Positions 43,690 through 52,447 of a stretch of 64,000 nt of DNA are shown in pieces (the first letter of the stretch is position 1; each line of letters starts with the position of its first letter). The notes below the pieces were generated by a model. The model searched no databases. It was not told the origin of the DNA and worked only from the letters and a program-made list of their open reading frames with translations. Source of the DNA: Mediterranea massiliensis (GTDB taxonomy: Bacteria > Bacteroidota > Bacteroidia > Bacteroidales > Bacteroidaceae); the NCBI RefSeq assembly GCF_900128475.1, contig NZ_LT635836.1, positions 634,526-698,525 of the forward strand. Reading direction: 5' to 3'. A program made the translations under genes and the position numbers.

Positions 43690-44927
43690 TAGTCAAGACT
43701 TGTTCTGACATTTTCTATACTATCGGACAAAAAAAGTGTCCGATGCCATCTGCGAAGATACGCAACTATTCTCACTCTCACAACCTGGTGAGCTAATAAC
43801 CTGCTCATCAGGTTGTATTTTCCCTGCATCCTGCAATTGGTATCTCCTTGCCACCTCTATTCCTTCGAGGAAAGTCTGCATGGGTGTTTTCCCGAAACAG
43901 TATTTCCCGGAGTGCGTCCTTTGCGTGTTATAAGAGTTCATCCAAGTGTCAAGGTCTGCTTGCAGTTGTTCTATCGAGGTGTATATCTTCTTTCTGAAAG
44001 CGATGGCGTAGAATTCGTTCTGGACAGTCCTGTTGAAGCGTTCACAGATGCCGTTTGTCTGCGGGCTCTTGGCCTTGATCTTGGAATGGTCGATGTCCTC
44101 GATGGCCAGATACAGTTCGTATTCATGTGTTTCCCTGTTTCCGCAATATTCGGTTCCCCTGTCCGTGAGCATCCTCATCAGTTTCAGGTCATGCTGCTCG
44201 AAGAACGGAACCACCCTGTCATTGAGCATGTCCGCCGCCACGAGCGCGTTCTTCCTGTCGTAAAGTTTGGCGAATCCGATTTTGGAATAGGTGTCGATGA
44301 CCGTCTGCTGGTAAATGTGCCCCACGCCTTTGATATACCCTACATAATAGGTGTCCTGCGCCACCAGGAAGCCGGGATAATAAGTCTCTATTTCTCCATG
44401 TGCCTGTTTCTCCGCCTTGGCTTTTTCCAGCGCGGCCACCTGGTTCTCGTCAAGCACGATGCCTTCCTGCTCCACCTTGGTCGAAAGTGCCTTCAGGCGT
44501 TTTTGGAAGGTCTCCATGTCATGCCTGAGCCAGATGGAGCGCACTCCTCCGGGAGATACGAGTATGCCTTTCTTGCGCAGCTCGTTGGATACGCGTACTT
44601 GTCCCAAAGCCGGGTTGTCTATGGCCATCTGCACTACAGCCTGCTCTATGCGCTCCTCCACGCGGTTCTTCATCACCGGCTTTTTACGGGAAATCTCCTG
44701 CAGGGCCAGTTCTCCGCCCTGCTCGTACAGTTCCTTGAAACGATAAAAACTGTCACGGCTGTATCCCATGATCTTGCAGGCTCGTGACACGTTTCCCAAC
44801 TGTTGGGACAGCTCAAGCAATCCCAGTTTGTTCTTGATGACTTTTTCTGATGTGGTCATAACTTAATCTGCTTTTATGTTACAAATCTACTCTTTTTATG
44901 CGTAACTGTCAGATTAAGTCTTGACTA
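43690..44927 (-). mobile_element. IS481-family insertion sequence
   Basis: Left end TAGTCAAGACTTGTTCTGAC and right end, inverted, TAGTCAAGACTTAATCTGAC define the element. It lies 12 bases from the IS1182 element, so two unrelated insertions stand back to back in the gap between the CNNM/CorC gene and the OmpH-like gene. Confidence 0.85.
43720..44859 (-). CDS. IS481-family transposase (DDE integrase type)
   Basis: A 379-residue transposase: an N-terminal helix-turn-helix ([28 protein letters not shown]), a second helix-turn-helix like segment, then the rve integrase core with Asp in VAQDTYYVG, Asp in [12 protein letters not shown] and Glu in [18 protein letters not shown]. The C-terminal tail is Ser/Cys-rich. 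The frame is intact. Confidence 0.92.
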   Translation of the reverse strand: MTTSEKVIKNKLGLLELSQQLGNVSRACKIMGYSRDSFYRFKELYEQGGELALQEISRKKPVMKNRVEERIEQAVVQMAIDNPALGQVRVSNELRKKGILVSPGGVRSIWLRHDMETFQKRLKALSTKVEQEGIVLDENQVAALEKAKAEKQAHGEIETYYPGFLVAQDTYYVGYIKGVGHIYQQTVIDTYSKIGFAKLYDRKNALVAADMLNDRVVPFFEQHDLKLMRMLTDRGTEYCGNRETHEYELYLAIEDIDHSKIKAKSPQTNGICERFNRTVQNEFYAIAFRKKIYTSIEQLQADLDTWMNSYNTQRTHSGKYCFGKTPMQTFLEGIEVARRYQLQDAGKIQPDEQVISSPGCESENSCVSSQMASDTFFVR

Positions 44928-44958
44928 ATTCAAATTAATATTCTATCTTCTTATTTTC

Positions 44959-45558
44959 TTATTTCTTGGCAGGTGAAGAATAACGTGCATTCAAGCCTTC
45001 CAGAATTTCCTTCGTAATGTTGTAGACACTGTCGGCATACAGCAGGTTATCAAAACCGGTATTGCTGATGATCATGCTATAACCCTTGGTCTTGTTGTAT
45101 TCCTTCAGGAAGGAATTGATGGAGTCGCGCAGCTGCAAGCTGTTCTTCTCGTTTTCGCTCATCAGCTCGGACTGCAGCTTGTTGCTCAATGCCTGCAAAT
45201 CCTGCTCCAACTTGGCGATGCGGTTGTATTCCTGCTGGGCTCTTTCCTGCGAAAGATAAGCGTTGTTCTGATATTTGGTCTGGAATTCCTGCTTCTGCTT
45301 GTCCAGTTCAGCAGCTTTCTGGTTCAGAGTCAGGCGCACATTCTCGCTCTTCTTTACCATAGCTTCGTTCAAATCGATGCAGAAGTTGTATTTGGCCAAC
45401 AGCGTATCTATCTCTACATAAGCAATCTTCATGCCTGACAGGCCAGCCTGGGCAGGAGCATTTGCCGATTGATTGTTTGTATTGCCGGCACATTGGGAAA
45501 ACAAAGCGACAAAGGCCAAAGCAGCCAGACCATTCAGGAAGTAATTTAATCTCTTCAT
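44959..45558 (-). CDS. OmpH/Skp-family periplasmic lipoprotein
   Basis: A 199-residue lipoprotein with lipobox ALFSQCAG. After a short linker, KIAYVEIDTLLAKYNFCIDLNEAM opens the OmpH domain, followed by a long coiled coil (residues about 75-140: KKSENVRLTLNQKAAELDKQKQEF...) and a C-terminal strand. Skp-type chaperones hold unfolded outer-membrane proteins in the periplasm; a lipid anchor is common in Bacteroidetes versions. It lies 31 bases after a small membrane protein on the same strand. Confidence 0.85.
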   Translation of the reverse strand: MKRLNYFLNGLAALAFVALFSQCAGNTNNQSANAPAQAGLSGMKIAYVEIDTLLAKYNFCIDLNEAMVKKSENVRLTLNQKAAELDKQKQEFQTKYQNNAYLSQERAQQEYNRIAKLEQDLQALSNKLQSELMSENEKNSLQLRDSINSFLKEYNKTKGYSMIISNTGFDNLLYADSVYNITKEILEGLNARYSSPAKK

Positions 45559-45589
45559 AATTCTGAGTACAATATTATTTTTTAATTAA

Positions 45590-45829
45590 TTAGTTCACAC
45601 TTTCATTCAAGGCTTTCTCCAGTTCGTCTACAGAAAAGCGAGGCTTCTTTTGAGCTTCCCGGTCCTGCGACTGCACGCAGCCGATGCCTTTTTTCCGGAG
45701 AGCCTTGTTGCCGCTGACATGCCCGTTGGGGAACTTGCCGCCTTTCACAAAAAAGACCTTTACACCCAATAAGAGCACACAAATAGCAACTATTAACAAA
45801 GTTATCAAGATAGTCTCAAGCATTTCCAT
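45590..45829 (-). CDS. small membrane protein of unknown function
   Basis: A 79-residue protein with one strong N-terminal membrane helix (TILITLLIVAICVLLLGVKVFFV) and a basic, soluble tail with KGGKFPNGHVSGNKALRKKGIGCVQSQDRE. The pattern is conserved in small Bacteroidales membrane proteins without assigned role. Start 45829 or 45823 (MLETIL) is chosen because the -7 element TATATTTG (45844-45851) excludes the upstream start at 45862. Probably co-transcribed with the OmpH-like gene downstream. Confidence 0.7.
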   Translation of the reverse strand: MEMLETILITLLIVAICVLLLGVKVFFVKGGKFPNGHVSGNKALRKKGIGCVQSQDREAQKKPRFSVDELEKALNESVN

Positions 45830-45843
45830 TAATTTTGTGGGTG

Positions 45844-45851
45844 CAAATATA
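45844..45851 (-). promoter_or_regulatory. -7 promoter element of the small membrane protein gene
   Basis: TATATTTG on the minus strand, 15 bases before the start at 45829, implying a very short leader. Confidence 0.55.
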
Positions 45852-45972
45852 GGGCTTTGCAAGGACTATGCCACCGTTTTTACCCTAAAAAAAGAGAAAG
45901 GAACGGTCAATCGGTTATCAATTTAACCATATTTAGCACTACATATTCCATGCTTAAAGCCAGTTAAACAGA

Positions 45973-45990
45973 CAGGTCCGCAAGGACCTG
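45973..45990 (+). other. GNRA-capped hairpin in the pepD leader
   Basis: CAGGTCC-GCAA-GGACCTG is a perfect 7 bp stem closed by a GCAA tetraloop, 31 bases before the pepD start. It may stabilise the message or mark a leader fold; function unknown. Confidence 0.5.
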
Positions 45991-46020
45991 CAGCAGCATT
46001 TCATACAAAAACGATATCAT

Positions 46021-47478
46021 ATGGAAAAGAAAGATTTGAAACCTGCCGGCGTTTTCCACTATTTCGAGGAAATCTGCCAAGTGCCGCGCCCTTCCAAACA
46101 CGAAGAGAAGATCGTGGCCTACCTGAAGGAATTCGGTAAAAAGCACCACCTGGAAACCCTGTCGGACGAAGTGGGCAACGTACTGATCAAGAAGCCCGCC
46201 ACTCCGGGTATGGAAAACCGCAAGACCGTTGTCCTGCAATCGCATGTCGACATGGTCTGCGAAAAGAACAACGACGTGCAGCACGACTTCATGAACGATC
46301 CCATTCAGACGGAAGTGGACGGGGAATGGCTGAAAGCCAAAGGCACAACACTGGGAGCCGATAACGGCATCGGCGTAGCCACCGAACTGGCTATTCTGGC
46401 CGACGACACCATTGAGCACGGTCCGCTGGAATGCCTGTTCACCATCGACGAAGAAACGGGACTGACCGGAGCCTTTGCGTTGAAAGAAGGATTCATGAAC
46501 GGCGACATCCTGCTGAACCTCGACTCCGAAGACGAAGGCGAACTCTTCATCGGCTGTGCCGGCGGCGTGGACTCCGTAGCCGAGTTCAAGTATCAGGAAA
46601 CTGACGTCCCTGCCGGATACTTCTGCTGTAAGATTCAGGTGAAAGGACTGAAAGGCGGACACTCGGGTGGCGACATCCACCTGGGACTGGGCAATGCCAA
46701 CAAGATTCTGAACCGCTTCCTCAGCCAGGCTGCTGCCAAGTACGACCTCTATCTGTGCGAAATTGAGGGAGGAAACCTGCGCAACGCCATTGCCCGCGAG
46801 GCACATGCCGTCATCGCCATCCCCGAAGCCGACAAACATGCCCTGCGCAGTGACCTGAACGTGTTTACAGCTGAGGTACAGGCTGAATACAACGTCGTTG
46901 ACCCCGACCTGCAACTGATTATGGAATCGGAGAACTTCCGCCCCAAAGCCATCGACCGCGACACGACCCGCCGACTGCTTCAGGCCCTCTATGCCTGCCC
47001 GCACGGCGTATTTGCCATGAGCCAGGACATTCCCGGATTGGTAGAGACATCCACTAACCTGGCCTCCGTCAAGATGAAACCGGACCACATCATCCGCATC
47101 GAGACCAGCCAACGCAGCTCGACCGCCTCGTCCAAGCAGGACATTGCCAACATGGTGCGCACCGTCTTCGAAATGGCCGGTGCCCACGTCACCTTCGGCG
47201 ACGGCTATCCGGGCTGGAAACCCAATCCGCACTCCGAAATTCTGGAAGTGGCCACCGCTTCCTACAAACATCTGTTCGGCACAGAAGCGAAAGTCAAGGC
47301 CATCCATGCCGGACTGGAATGCGGTCTATTCCTCGACAAATATCCGTCACTCGACATGATTTCGTTCGGTCCCACCCTGCAAGGCGTGCACTCGCCCGAC
47401 GAACGCATGCTGATACCCACCGTCCAGAAGTTCTGGGACCACCTGCTGGATATTCTGAAAAATATTCCGGTCAAATAA
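46021..47478 (+). CDS. pepD: aminoacyl-histidine dipeptidase (peptidase D, M20 family)
   Basis: Cytoplasmic zinc dipeptidase that splits Xaa-His dipeptides. LQSHVDMVCEKN holds the first metal His-x-Asp, GTTLGADNGIGVATELAIL the bridging Asp, FTIDEETGLTGAFAL the catalytic Glu pair, and HAGLECGLF a late metal ligand. KGLKGGHSGGDIHLG is the dimerisation-domain signature. At 485 residues it matches E. coli PepD. The next gene follows after 18 bases. Confidence 0.93.
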   Translation: MEKKDLKPAGVFHYFEEICQVPRPSKHEEKIVAYLKEFGKKHHLETLSDEVGNVLIKKPATPGMENRKTVVLQSHVDMVCEKNNDVQHDFMNDPIQTEVDGEWLKAKGTTLGADNGIGVATELAILADDTIEHGPLECLFTIDEETGLTGAFALKEGFMNGDILLNLDSEDEGELFIGCAGGVDSVAEFKYQETDVPAGYFCCKIQVKGLKGGHSGGDIHLGLGNANKILNRFLSQAAAKYDLYLCEIEGGNLRNAIAREAHAVIAIPEADKHALRSDLNVFTAEVQAEYNVVDPDLQLIMESENFRPKAIDRDTTRRLLQALYACPHGVFAMSQDIPGLVETSTNLASVKMKPDHIIRIETSQRSSTASSKQDIANMVRTVFEMAGAHVTFGDGYPGWKPNPHSEILEVATASYKHLFGTEAKVKAIHAGLECGLFLDKYPSLDMISFGPTLQGVHSPDERMLIPTVQKFWDHLLDILKNIPVK

Positions 47479-47496
47479 ACGGGTAAGGGACAACGA

Positions 47497-48591
47497 ATGA
47501 CACCCCACAAACGGAGATACAGAAATGAATGGAAAGGTCATCAGACCCTTCTGTTCTTCTGTATCTCCGTTTTCTTTTCTTTCTCCCCGTCCATTCCCTC
47601 TGTACAGGCGCAAGACACACTGGCTTTCCGTGTCGTCAGCTACAACGTGGAAAACCTGTTCGACACACGGCACGACTCCCTGAAAGACGACTACGAGTTT
47701 CTGCCCGAATCTACCCGCCACTGGAACTATCCGAAATACCGGAAGAAACTGGACGACATTGGCCGTACCCTCATTGCCGTTGGCGGATGGACCCCTCCTG
47801 CACTCGTAGCCCTGTGTGAAGTGGAAAATGACAGTGTACTACGCGACCTGACCCGCTACTCCGTCATACGCGAAGCCGGTTACCGATACGTTATGACCCA
47901 CTCCAGAGATGAACGGGGCATCGATGTAGCCCTGCTCTACCAGCGGGGATTGTTCAAACTGCTTTCCTGCCACAGCATCACCGTGAGCAAACCACGCCCG
48001 TCCGACCGCCCCACACGCGACATACTGCATGCCAGCGGCCTGCTGCTGAACGGCGACACGCTGGACGTATTGGTCGCCCACTTCCCTTCCCGCTCCGGCG
48101 GCGCCAAGGAAAGCGAGCCCTACCGGCTGATGGCCGCCCGCCAACTGAAACGGACCGCAGATAGCCTCATGGCCCGACGCTGCTATCCACAGCTGCTGAT
48201 TATGGGCGACTTCAACGACTACCCCCACAACCGTTCCGTCCGAAAAATATTACAGGCCAATGCACCCCAGCCGGGAGAATCAATCTCCTCCCGACGCCTG
48301 TATCATCTGCTTGCCCGCAAAGCTCGGACACAAAAAACGTTCGGCAGCTACAAGTATCAGGGAGAATGGGGGCTGCTGGACCACCTCATCGTATCGGGCA
48401 ACCTGCTGCAAACAGACGCCCCTCTATCCACATCCGAAGCCCATGCCGACGTGGCTCGTCTAGCCTTTCTCCTGACCGAAGACAGGAAGTTCGGCGGACA
48501 GCAACCTTTCCGTACGTACCTTGGACCTCGATACTTGGGAGGCATCAGTGACCACCTGCCTGTATGGGTAGAATTCCGGTTAATTTATTAA
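47497..48591 (+). CDS. secreted endonuclease/exonuclease/phosphatase-family protein
   Basis: A 364-residue exported protein of the EEP superfamily. A hydrophobic segment (LLFFCISVFFSFSPSIPSVQAQ) serves as signal peptide. RVVSYNVENLFD is the first metal-binding motif, ALCEVEN the Glu motif, VAHFPSRSGG and IMGDFNDYP the Asp-x-Asn motif, and GISDHLPVWVEF the terminal Asp-His. The enzyme could be a nuclease or phosphodiesterase; Bacteroidetes members of this subgroup are not characterised. An N-terminal basic stretch precedes the signal peptide, so an internal start is possible. Confidence 0.85.
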   Translation: MTPHKRRYRNEWKGHQTLLFFCISVFFSFSPSIPSVQAQDTLAFRVVSYNVENLFDTRHDSLKDDYEFLPESTRHWNYPKYRKKLDDIGRTLIAVGGWTPPALVALCEVENDSVLRDLTRYSVIREAGYRYVMTHSRDERGIDVALLYQRGLFKLLSCHSITVSKPRPSDRPTRDILHASGLLLNGDTLDVLVAHFPSRSGGAKESEPYRLMAARQLKRTADSLMARRCYPQLLIMGDFNDYPHNRSVRKILQANAPQPGESISSRRLYHLLARKARTQKTFGSYKYQGEWGLLDHLIVSGNLLQTDAPLSTSEAHADVARLAFLLTEDRKFGGQQPFRTYLGPRYLGGISDHLPVWVEFRLIY

Positions 48592-48698
48592 CTAATCTGT
48601 CCTAACAAGGAGTAAAAATTTAAGCACACAGATACATAAATTTATCAATCTGCTCACCTGCACCCTAAATTCACACTTGCCCCGTTGTAGTTATCGAA

Positions 48699-48706
48699 TA
48701 ATTTTG
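48699..48706 (+). promoter_or_regulatory. -7 promoter element of the BNR_4 gene
   Basis: TAATTTTG, 42 bases before the start at 48741, fits TAnnTTTG. Confidence 0.5.
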
Positions 48707-48740
48707 CGAATATTGCACAAACAATTATCCACAAAGTCTC

Positions 48741-50027
48741 ATGAAATACACCATTTTGATCCTGGCATTCCTCATAGGAACCATACCTGCATTTGCCCAA
48801 AAACTGATTGAAATAGGAAAAGGCTACAGCTCCACATCGGTCAATACGACCATTTTCCGCCACAGTTCCTTAGCCACTTTCAACGATCACCAATACACCG
48901 CCTATTATGACGGCGACGGCTATCTGGTCATCGGAAAACGCCCACTGAACTCCAACCGTTGGGAGCTTCTCCGTTCGTCCTACAAAGGAAATGTGGCCGA
49001 TGCCCACAACGTCATCAGCCTTATGGTAGACGGCGAAGGCTATCTGCACGTTGCCTTCGACCATCACGGACAACCGCTGAACTACTGCCGCAGTACGGCA
49101 CCCGAATCGCTTACTTTAGGAAAAAAGGAACCGATGACCGGTCATGACGAAGCGGACGTCACCTACCCGGAATTCTACCGGCTGTCCAACGGCGATCTGC
49201 TCTTTGCCTACCGCTCGGGAGCTTCCGGCCGGGGTAACCTTGTTCTGAACCGCTACAACTTGAAACAGCGTACCTGGCAACGGATACAGGACGTCCTCAT
49301 CGATGGCGAAGGCGAACGCAATGCCTACTGGCAACTGTATGTTGATGCCCAAGACGTCATCCACGTTTCATGGGTATGGCGGGAGTCGTGGCTGGTGGAG
49401 ACCAATCACGACCTGTGTTACGCCTGCTCGTCGGACGGCGGAAAGACTTGGCACAAGTCCGACGGCGAAGTCTATGACCTGCCCATCCGCCAAGACAATG
49501 CCGAATATGCCTGCCGTATCCCCCAGAACAGCGAACTCATCAATCAGACCAGCATGAGCGCCGATGCGGAGGGACATCCGTACATCGTCACCTACTGGCG
49601 CGATGCCGACAGCGATGTTCCCCAATACCGCCTGGTGTGGCACGATGGAGCAGCCTGGCACAACCGCCCCATCATGCGCCGCACCCAGCCTTTTTCCCTG
49701 AAAGGAGGAGGCACCAAGATGATTCCCATCTCCCGTCCCCGCATTGCCGTAGACAAGGGTCGTGCCTACTTCATCTTCCGCGATGCAGAGCGGAACAGCA
49801 AAGTTTCCATGGCCTATACTCCCGACATACTCAACGGTGAATGGCAAGTGACGGATCTCACAGATTTTTCGGTGGACGCCTGGGAACCCAGCCTTGATAC
49901 AGAGCTGTGGAAACAGCGGCAACAACTCCACGTCTTCGTGCAGGAAACCCATCAGGGCGACGGAGAGAAACAGGTGACTTCTGCTCCCACTCCCGTCTAT
50001 GTACTTGAAATCAATACCGAAAAATAA
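48741..50027 (+). CDS. BNR_4 repeat protein, probable polysaccharide lyase or rhamnosidase-like enzyme
   Basis: A 428-residue exported seven-bladed propeller protein (signal peptide LILAFLIGTIPAFA). AAYDGDGYLVIGKRPLN-type blades, LMVDGEGYLHVAFDHHGQPLNYCRS and SWVWRESW... carry the conserved His and Arg/Tyr residues of the BNR_4 family. That family includes ulvan lyases and the L-rhamnose-alpha-1,4-glucuronate lyases (PL42, once GH145) of arabinogalactan utilisation loci. Placement next to a GH105-DUF2264 gene favours action on a rhamnose-uronate linkage; activity is inferred. Confidence 0.75.
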   Translation: MKYTILILAFLIGTIPAFAQKLIEIGKGYSSTSVNTTIFRHSSLATFNDHQYTAYYDGDGYLVIGKRPLNSNRWELLRSSYKGNVADAHNVISLMVDGEGYLHVAFDHHGQPLNYCRSTAPESLTLGKKEPMTGHDEADVTYPEFYRLSNGDLLFAYRSGASGRGNLVLNRYNLKQRTWQRIQDVLIDGEGERNAYWQLYVDAQDVIHVSWVWRESWLVETNHDLCYACSSDGGKTWHKSDGEVYDLPIRQDNAEYACRIPQNSELINQTSMSADAEGHPYIVTYWRDADSDVPQYRLVWHDGAAWHNRPIMRRTQPFSLKGGGTKMIPISRPRIAVDKGRAYFIFRDAERNSKVSMAYTPDILNGEWQVTDLTDFSVDAWEPSLDTELWKQRQQLHVFVQETHQGDGEKQVTSAPTPVYVLEINTEK

Positions 50028-50043
50028 CTTATAAACAAAAAAC

Positions 50044-52353
50044 ATGAACAAGATTCTTAAAACCCTTGCAGCCTGTGCCATCGCGATTCTACCGGCTGCT
50101 ACATTTGCCAAGACATCCGAAGCCGACCAGGTACGGAAGATGATTGACAAGGTGAACCAACACTGGCAGGCCGAGAACAAGCCGGAAGTACGTTCCTTCT
50201 GGGACAACGCCGCCTACCACACCGGCAACATGGAAGCCTACTTCCTGACCGGCAATGAAGATTACCGTGCCTACTCCGAGGCATGGGCCAGACACAACGA
50301 ATGGAAAGGAGCCAAGAGCAACGACCGCTCCCAATGGAAGTATTCCTATGGTGAATCAGACGAATATGTGCTGTTCGGTGACTACCAGATCTGCTTCCAG
50401 ACGTATGCCGACCTCTACAACCTGGCTCCCGAAGATTATAAGATCAGACGGGCTCGCGAAATCATGGAGTACCAGATGAGTACTCCGAACAACGACTACT
50501 GGTGGTGGAGCGACGGACTTTACATGGTGATGCCCGTCATGACGAAACTCTACAAGATAACCCATAACCCCCTCTATCTGGACAAATTGTACGAGTACAT
50601 CACCTATTCCGACCAGATAATGTTCGACCCGGAAGAAAACCTCTACTACCGCGACGCCAAATATGTCTATCCCAAGCACAAAAGCGTCAACGGAAAGAAG
50701 GACTTCTGGGCCCGCGGCGACGGATGGGTACTGGCCGGCCTGGCCAAGGTACTGAAAGACCTGCCCGCCGACTACAAGTATCGCCCCTTCTTCGTGGAAA
50801 AATTCCAGAAAATGGCCAAGGCCGTGGCCGCCATCCAGCAGCCCGAAGGCTACTGGACCCGCAGCATGATGGATCCCGAACATGCTCCCGGCCCTGAAAC
50901 CAGCGGCACCGCCTTTTTCACCTACGGCATTCTGTGGGGCATCAACAACGGCTATCTGGACGAAACCGAATTCCTGCCCGTAGTCAACAAGGCCTGGACA
51001 TACCTGTCGAAAACCGCTCTCCAGAAGAACGGAGCCGTAGGCTACGTTCAGCCCATCGGCGAGAAGGCCATTCCCAGACAGGTAGTCGACGCCAACTCTA
51101 CAGCCAACTTCGGGGTAGGTGCCTTCCTGCTGGCCGCCTGCGAGTATGTACGTTACCTGGAAGCTCCCAAGACGGAGGACCGTGCCTACTGGTGCGACCT
51201 AGCCTACAAGATGGCAGCTCCCATCCTGAGCAACATGGCTAAAGGGGAACTGCAGAAGAACATGATTGTAGAAGTAAGCCCCACGTGGGACGGCCGCGAC
51301 AAAAAAGTGACCTACATGGAAGCCTTCGGACGCCTGATGGCAGGCATTGCACCGTGGCTCACCCTGCCCGATGACCAGACGGAAGAAGGAACCATGCGCA
51401 AGCAGCTGCGCGAATGGGCCCTAAAGAGCTATGCCAACGCCGTCGACCCGCAAAGCCCCGACTACCTGCTGTGGCGCAAGGAAGGTCAGCCGCTGGTAGA
51501 CGCCGCCTACATTGCCGAGAGTTTTCTTCGTGCCTTCGACCAGTTGTGGGAACCGCTCGACACTACCACCAAGCAGCGCTATATCGAGGAATTCACCCTG
51601 CTGCGCCGCATCGATCCTCCCTACACCAACTGGCTGCTGTTCTCCTCGACCATCGAAAGTTTCCTGGCCAAGGCCGGAGCGCCCTATGATGCCTACCGCA
51701 TCAACTCGGCCATCCGAAAAGTGGAAGAATGGTACACAGGCGACGGCTGGTACTCGGACGGGCCGATCTTTGCCTTCGACTATTACAGCAGTTTCGTATT
51801 CCATCCCATGTATCTGGAAACCCTCCAAGCGATGAAGGATGCCAAAGCCTATACACGCATACACTATTCCAAGTATTACGACCGCGCCCTGCGCCGTGCC
51901 CGGAAATATAGTCTGATATTGGAACGTTTCATTTCGCCCGAAGGAACCTTCCCCGTATTCGGCCGCTCCATTCCTTACCGCATGGCTACCATGCAACCCC
52001 TGGCTCTGATGGCCTGGTATCAGGAACTGCCTGCCGGTGTGACCAACGCCCAGGTACGTTGTGCCCTCACCGCCGTTATGAAACGCATGTTTGCCAGCGG
52101 CAACAACTTCAACGAAGGCGGCTACCTGACCATCGGGTTCAGCGGACGCCAGCCCAACATTGCCGACTGGTATACCAACAACGGCAGCCTGTACATGACC
52201 TCCCTCGCCTTCCTGCCTCTGGGACTGCCTGCCAGCCACCCGTTCTGGACCGATGCCCCGCAAGACTGGACCAGCAAACGTGCCTGGAACGAACAACCCT
52301 TCCCCAAGGACCACCAGTGGAAGGATGAAATCCGTACATGGGATTTGTTCTGA
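50044..52353 (+). CDS. GH105 - DUF2264 fusion enzyme
   Basis: A 769-residue exported protein with two catalytic-type domains. Residues about 25-375 are GH105, unsaturated glucuronyl/galacturonyl hydrolase: the (alpha/alpha)6 barrel with WDNAAYHTGNMEAYF, WWSDGLYMVMP and WARGDGWVLAGLAK, including the Asp and His used to hydrate the enol bond left by lyases. Residues about 380-769 match DUF2264, a family including exo-beta-glucuronidases (GH154). The fusion could remove unsaturated and saturated uronates in turn. It follows the BNR_4 gene by 16 bases, so a shared message is likely. Confidence 0.85.
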   Translation: MNKILKTLAACAIAILPAATFAKTSEADQVRKMIDKVNQHWQAENKPEVRSFWDNAAYHTGNMEAYFLTGNEDYRAYSEAWARHNEWKGAKSNDRSQWKYSYGESDEYVLFGDYQICFQTYADLYNLAPEDYKIRRAREIMEYQMSTPNNDYWWWSDGLYMVMPVMTKLYKITHNPLYLDKLYEYITYSDQIMFDPEENLYYRDAKYVYPKHKSVNGKKDFWARGDGWVLAGLAKVLKDLPADYKYRPFFVEKFQKMAKAVAAIQQPEGYWTRSMMDPEHAPGPETSGTAFFTYGILWGINNGYLDETEFLPVVNKAWTYLSKTALQKNGAVGYVQPIGEKAIPRQVVDANSTANFGVGAFLLAACEYVRYLEAPKTEDRAYWCDLAYKMAAPILSNMAKGELQKNMIVEVSPTWDGRDKKVTYMEAFGRLMAGIAPWLTLPDDQTEEGTMRKQLREWALKSYANAVDPQSPDYLLWRKEGQPLVDAAYIAESFLRAFDQLWEPLDTTTKQRYIEEFTLLRRIDPPYTNWLLFSSTIESFLAKAGAPYDAYRINSAIRKVEEWYTGDGWYSDGPIFAFDYYSSFVFHPMYLETLQAMKDAKAYTRIHYSKYYDRALRRARKYSLILERFISPEGTFPVFGRSIPYRMATMQPLALMAWYQELPAGVTNAQVRCALTAVMKRMFASGNNFNEGGYLTIGFSGRQPNIADWYTNNGSLYMTSLAFLPLGLPASHPFWTDAPQDWTSKRAWNEQPFPKDHQWKDEIRTWDLF

Positions 52354-52398
52354 TAATAACAGCATGTAAGGAGGCACCACGGTGCATCCGACCCTTCA

Positions 52399-52433
52399 GG
52401 CACGGATGATACGGATAAATTGTCATCCGTGCC
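52399..52433. terminator. stem-loop between the convergent GH105-DUF2264 and HTCS genes
   Basis: GGCACGGATGA and TCATCCGTGCC form an 11 bp perfect stem with a 13-base loop, between two converging stop codons. No long T-tract on either strand, so it may act as a weak two-way terminator or with Rho. Confidence 0.55.
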
Positions 52434-52447
52434 TGTAATACAATATA

